16,134 nt of DNA from Brevundimonas sp. GTDB lineage: Bacteria; Pseudomonadota; Alphaproteobacteria; Caulobacterales; Caulobacteraceae. Below the pieces are notes generated by a model. It ran no database searches. It was not told where the DNA came from and saw only the letters and a program-made list of their open reading frames with translations. Each line of letters starts with the position of its first letter. Position 1 is the first letter of the stretch. This document shows positions 15,081 through 16,134 of this stretch, in pieces. The stretch is from positions 1-16,134 of the forward strand of contig JADCBH010000268.1 of NCBI GenBank assembly GCA_020253595.1. Direction: 5' to 3'. The translations under genes and the position numbers were made by a program.

Positions 15081-16134
15081 ATGTCCGAACCCGCTGTCGA
15101 CACCCTGACCGAAGCCGAAGCCGCCGCTGAACTGGCCCGCCTCGCTGCCGAGATGGAGCGCCATGACGCCCTCTACGCCGAGGCCGCGCCGGAAATCTCT
15201 GACGCCGACTACGACGCCCTGCGTGCCCGCAACGCCGCCGTCGAGGCGCGCTTTCCCGCCCTGATCCGCCCCGATTCGCCCTCGCTGAAGGTCGGTGCCC
15301 CGACCTCCAGCCAGTTCGCAGAGGTCCGCCACGGCGTGCCCATGCTGTCGCTCGACAACGCCTTCGAGGACGGCGACGTCGCCGATTTCGACGCCCGCAT
15401 CCGACGTTTCCTGAAACTGTCGGCAGACGAACCCCTGGCCTTCGTCGCCGAGCCCAAGATCGACGGCCTGTCCGCCAACATCCGCTACGAGGACGGGGTT
15501 CTGGTCCAGGGCGCCACACGCGGCGACGGTCGCGCGGGCGAGGACATCACGGCGAACCTGAAAACCATCGCCGACATCCCTCACCGCCTGTCGGGCTCGG
15601 GCTGGCCCAGCCGGATCGAGATCCGGGGCGAGGTCTACGCCCCCAACGACGCCTTCGCCGCCTTCAATGCGGACGCCGAGGCCGCCGGTCGTCGCACCTA
15701 CGCCAATCCCCGAAACTTCGCCGCCGGGTCGTTGCGCCAGATCGACCCCACCGTCACCGCCGCCCGCCCCTTGCGCTTCTTCGCCTACGCCTGGGGCGAG
15801 ACCTCGGTGCCCTTCGCCGAGACCCAGGCTGAGGCGTTGGCCGCCTTCCAGTCCTGGGGCTTTCCGGTCAATCCGCGCTCCAGGCGCGTCGAGGATGCCT
15901 CAGGCCTGCTGGCCATCTACCGCGATCTGGAGACCCACCGCGCGAGCCTCGGCTATGACATCGACGGCATCGTCTACAAGGTCGACCGGCTGGACTGGCA
16001 GGACCGGCTTGGCTTCGTCTCCCGCAGCCCCCGCTGGGCCATCGCCCACAAGTTCCCGGCCCAGCAGGCGACGACGGTTCTGGAAGGCATCGACATCCAG
16101 GTCGGCCGCACCGGGTCGCTCACCCCCGTCGCCC
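15081..16134 (+). CDS. ligA: NAD-dependent DNA ligase (5' part, runs off the window)
   Basis: LigA seals nicks during replication and repair using NAD+. From ATG 15081 the frame is open to the end of the window, giving 351 residues of a protein usually near 670-790. The Ia domain holds HDALYAEAAPEISDADYDAL; the adenylation domain has the nucleotide-accepting Lys126 in AEPKIDGLS, then GATRGDGRAGEDITANL, RIEIRGEVYAP, NPRNFAAGSLRQ and DIDGIVYKVD. The visible sequence ends at VGRTGSLTPVA in the OB fold; the zinc finger, helix-hairpin-helix and BRCT domains are beyond the window. No strong ribosome binding site is seen before the start. It is divergent from the M28 peptidase gene. Confidence 0.97.
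   Translation, partial: MSEPAVDTLTEAEAAAELARLAAEMERHDALYAEAAPEISDADYDALRARNAAVEARFPALIRPDSPSLKVGAPTSSQFAEVRHGVPMLSLDNAFEDGDVADFDARIRRFLKLSADEPLAFVAEPKIDGLSANIRYEDGVLVQGATRGDGRAGEDITANLKTIADIPHRLSGSGWPSRIEIRGEVYAPNDAFAAFNADAEAAGRRTYANPRNFAAGSLRQIDPTVTAARPLRFFAYAWGETSVPFAETQAEALAAFQSWGFPVNPRSRRVEDASGLLAIYRDLETHRASLGYDIDGIVYKVDRLDWQDRLGFVSRSPRWAIAHKFPAQQATTVLEGIDIQVGRTGSLTPVA

Overview
The window is high-GC, densely packed chromosomal DNA from an alphaproteobacterium, most likely Caulobacterales and possibly Brevundimonas. That placement is an inference from GC content, GANTC sites near some starts, the style of the GuaA, GuaB and RsmB proteins, and the many short 4-nt start/stop overlaps. No tRNA, rRNA, CRISPR array, insertion sequence or phage gene was seen. 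No gap between genes reaches 300 bases.

Layout, left to right. (1) 30-1952: a two-gene sensor/repressor cassette on the minus strand. It encodes a BlaI/MecI-type repressor and a BlaR1-type M56 membrane metalloprotease, with a palindromic TACA/TGTA operator just upstream of the repressor. The protease carries a proline-rich plus coiled-coil tail where a beta-lactam sensor domain would be expected. (2) 2052-4530: three plus-strand accessory genes: a VOC (PhnB-like) protein, an Acg-type nitroreductase and a DUF6544-like protein. The nitroreductase is preceded in frame by a Tat-type signal peptide with its own good ribosome binding site, but an in-frame TAA separates the two. (3) 4559-10100: a compact minus-strand run, guaB - MAPEG protein - rsmB-like rRNA methyltransferase - MTA/SAH nucleosidase - guaA. 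Three junctions can be 4-nt overlaps, and the run brackets both GMP-forming steps from IMP. (4) 10247-12038: a two-repeat DUF2061 membrane protein, rlmE on the minus strand and a cyclophilin-type prolyl isomerase with a good intrinsic terminator. (5) 12090-14965: a minus-strand envelope cluster with an M28 peptidase lipoprotein, an isoprenylcysteine-methyltransferase-like membrane protein and two tandem paralogous lipoproteins of unrecognised family. (6) 15081 to the window end: the 5' part of ligA, divergent from the peptidase gene.

Most genes are housekeeping or common accessory genes. The points most worth a second look are the nonsense codon between the Tat leader and its nitroreductase, the BlaR1-like protein with no penicillin-sensor domain, the tandem lipoprotein family with a shared HSQ..DL.G.Y motif (one copy with a possible CTG start overlapping the previous stop), and a roughly 40-residue insertion in the SAM-binding core of the RsmB-like enzyme. 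I found no convincing wholly new system.
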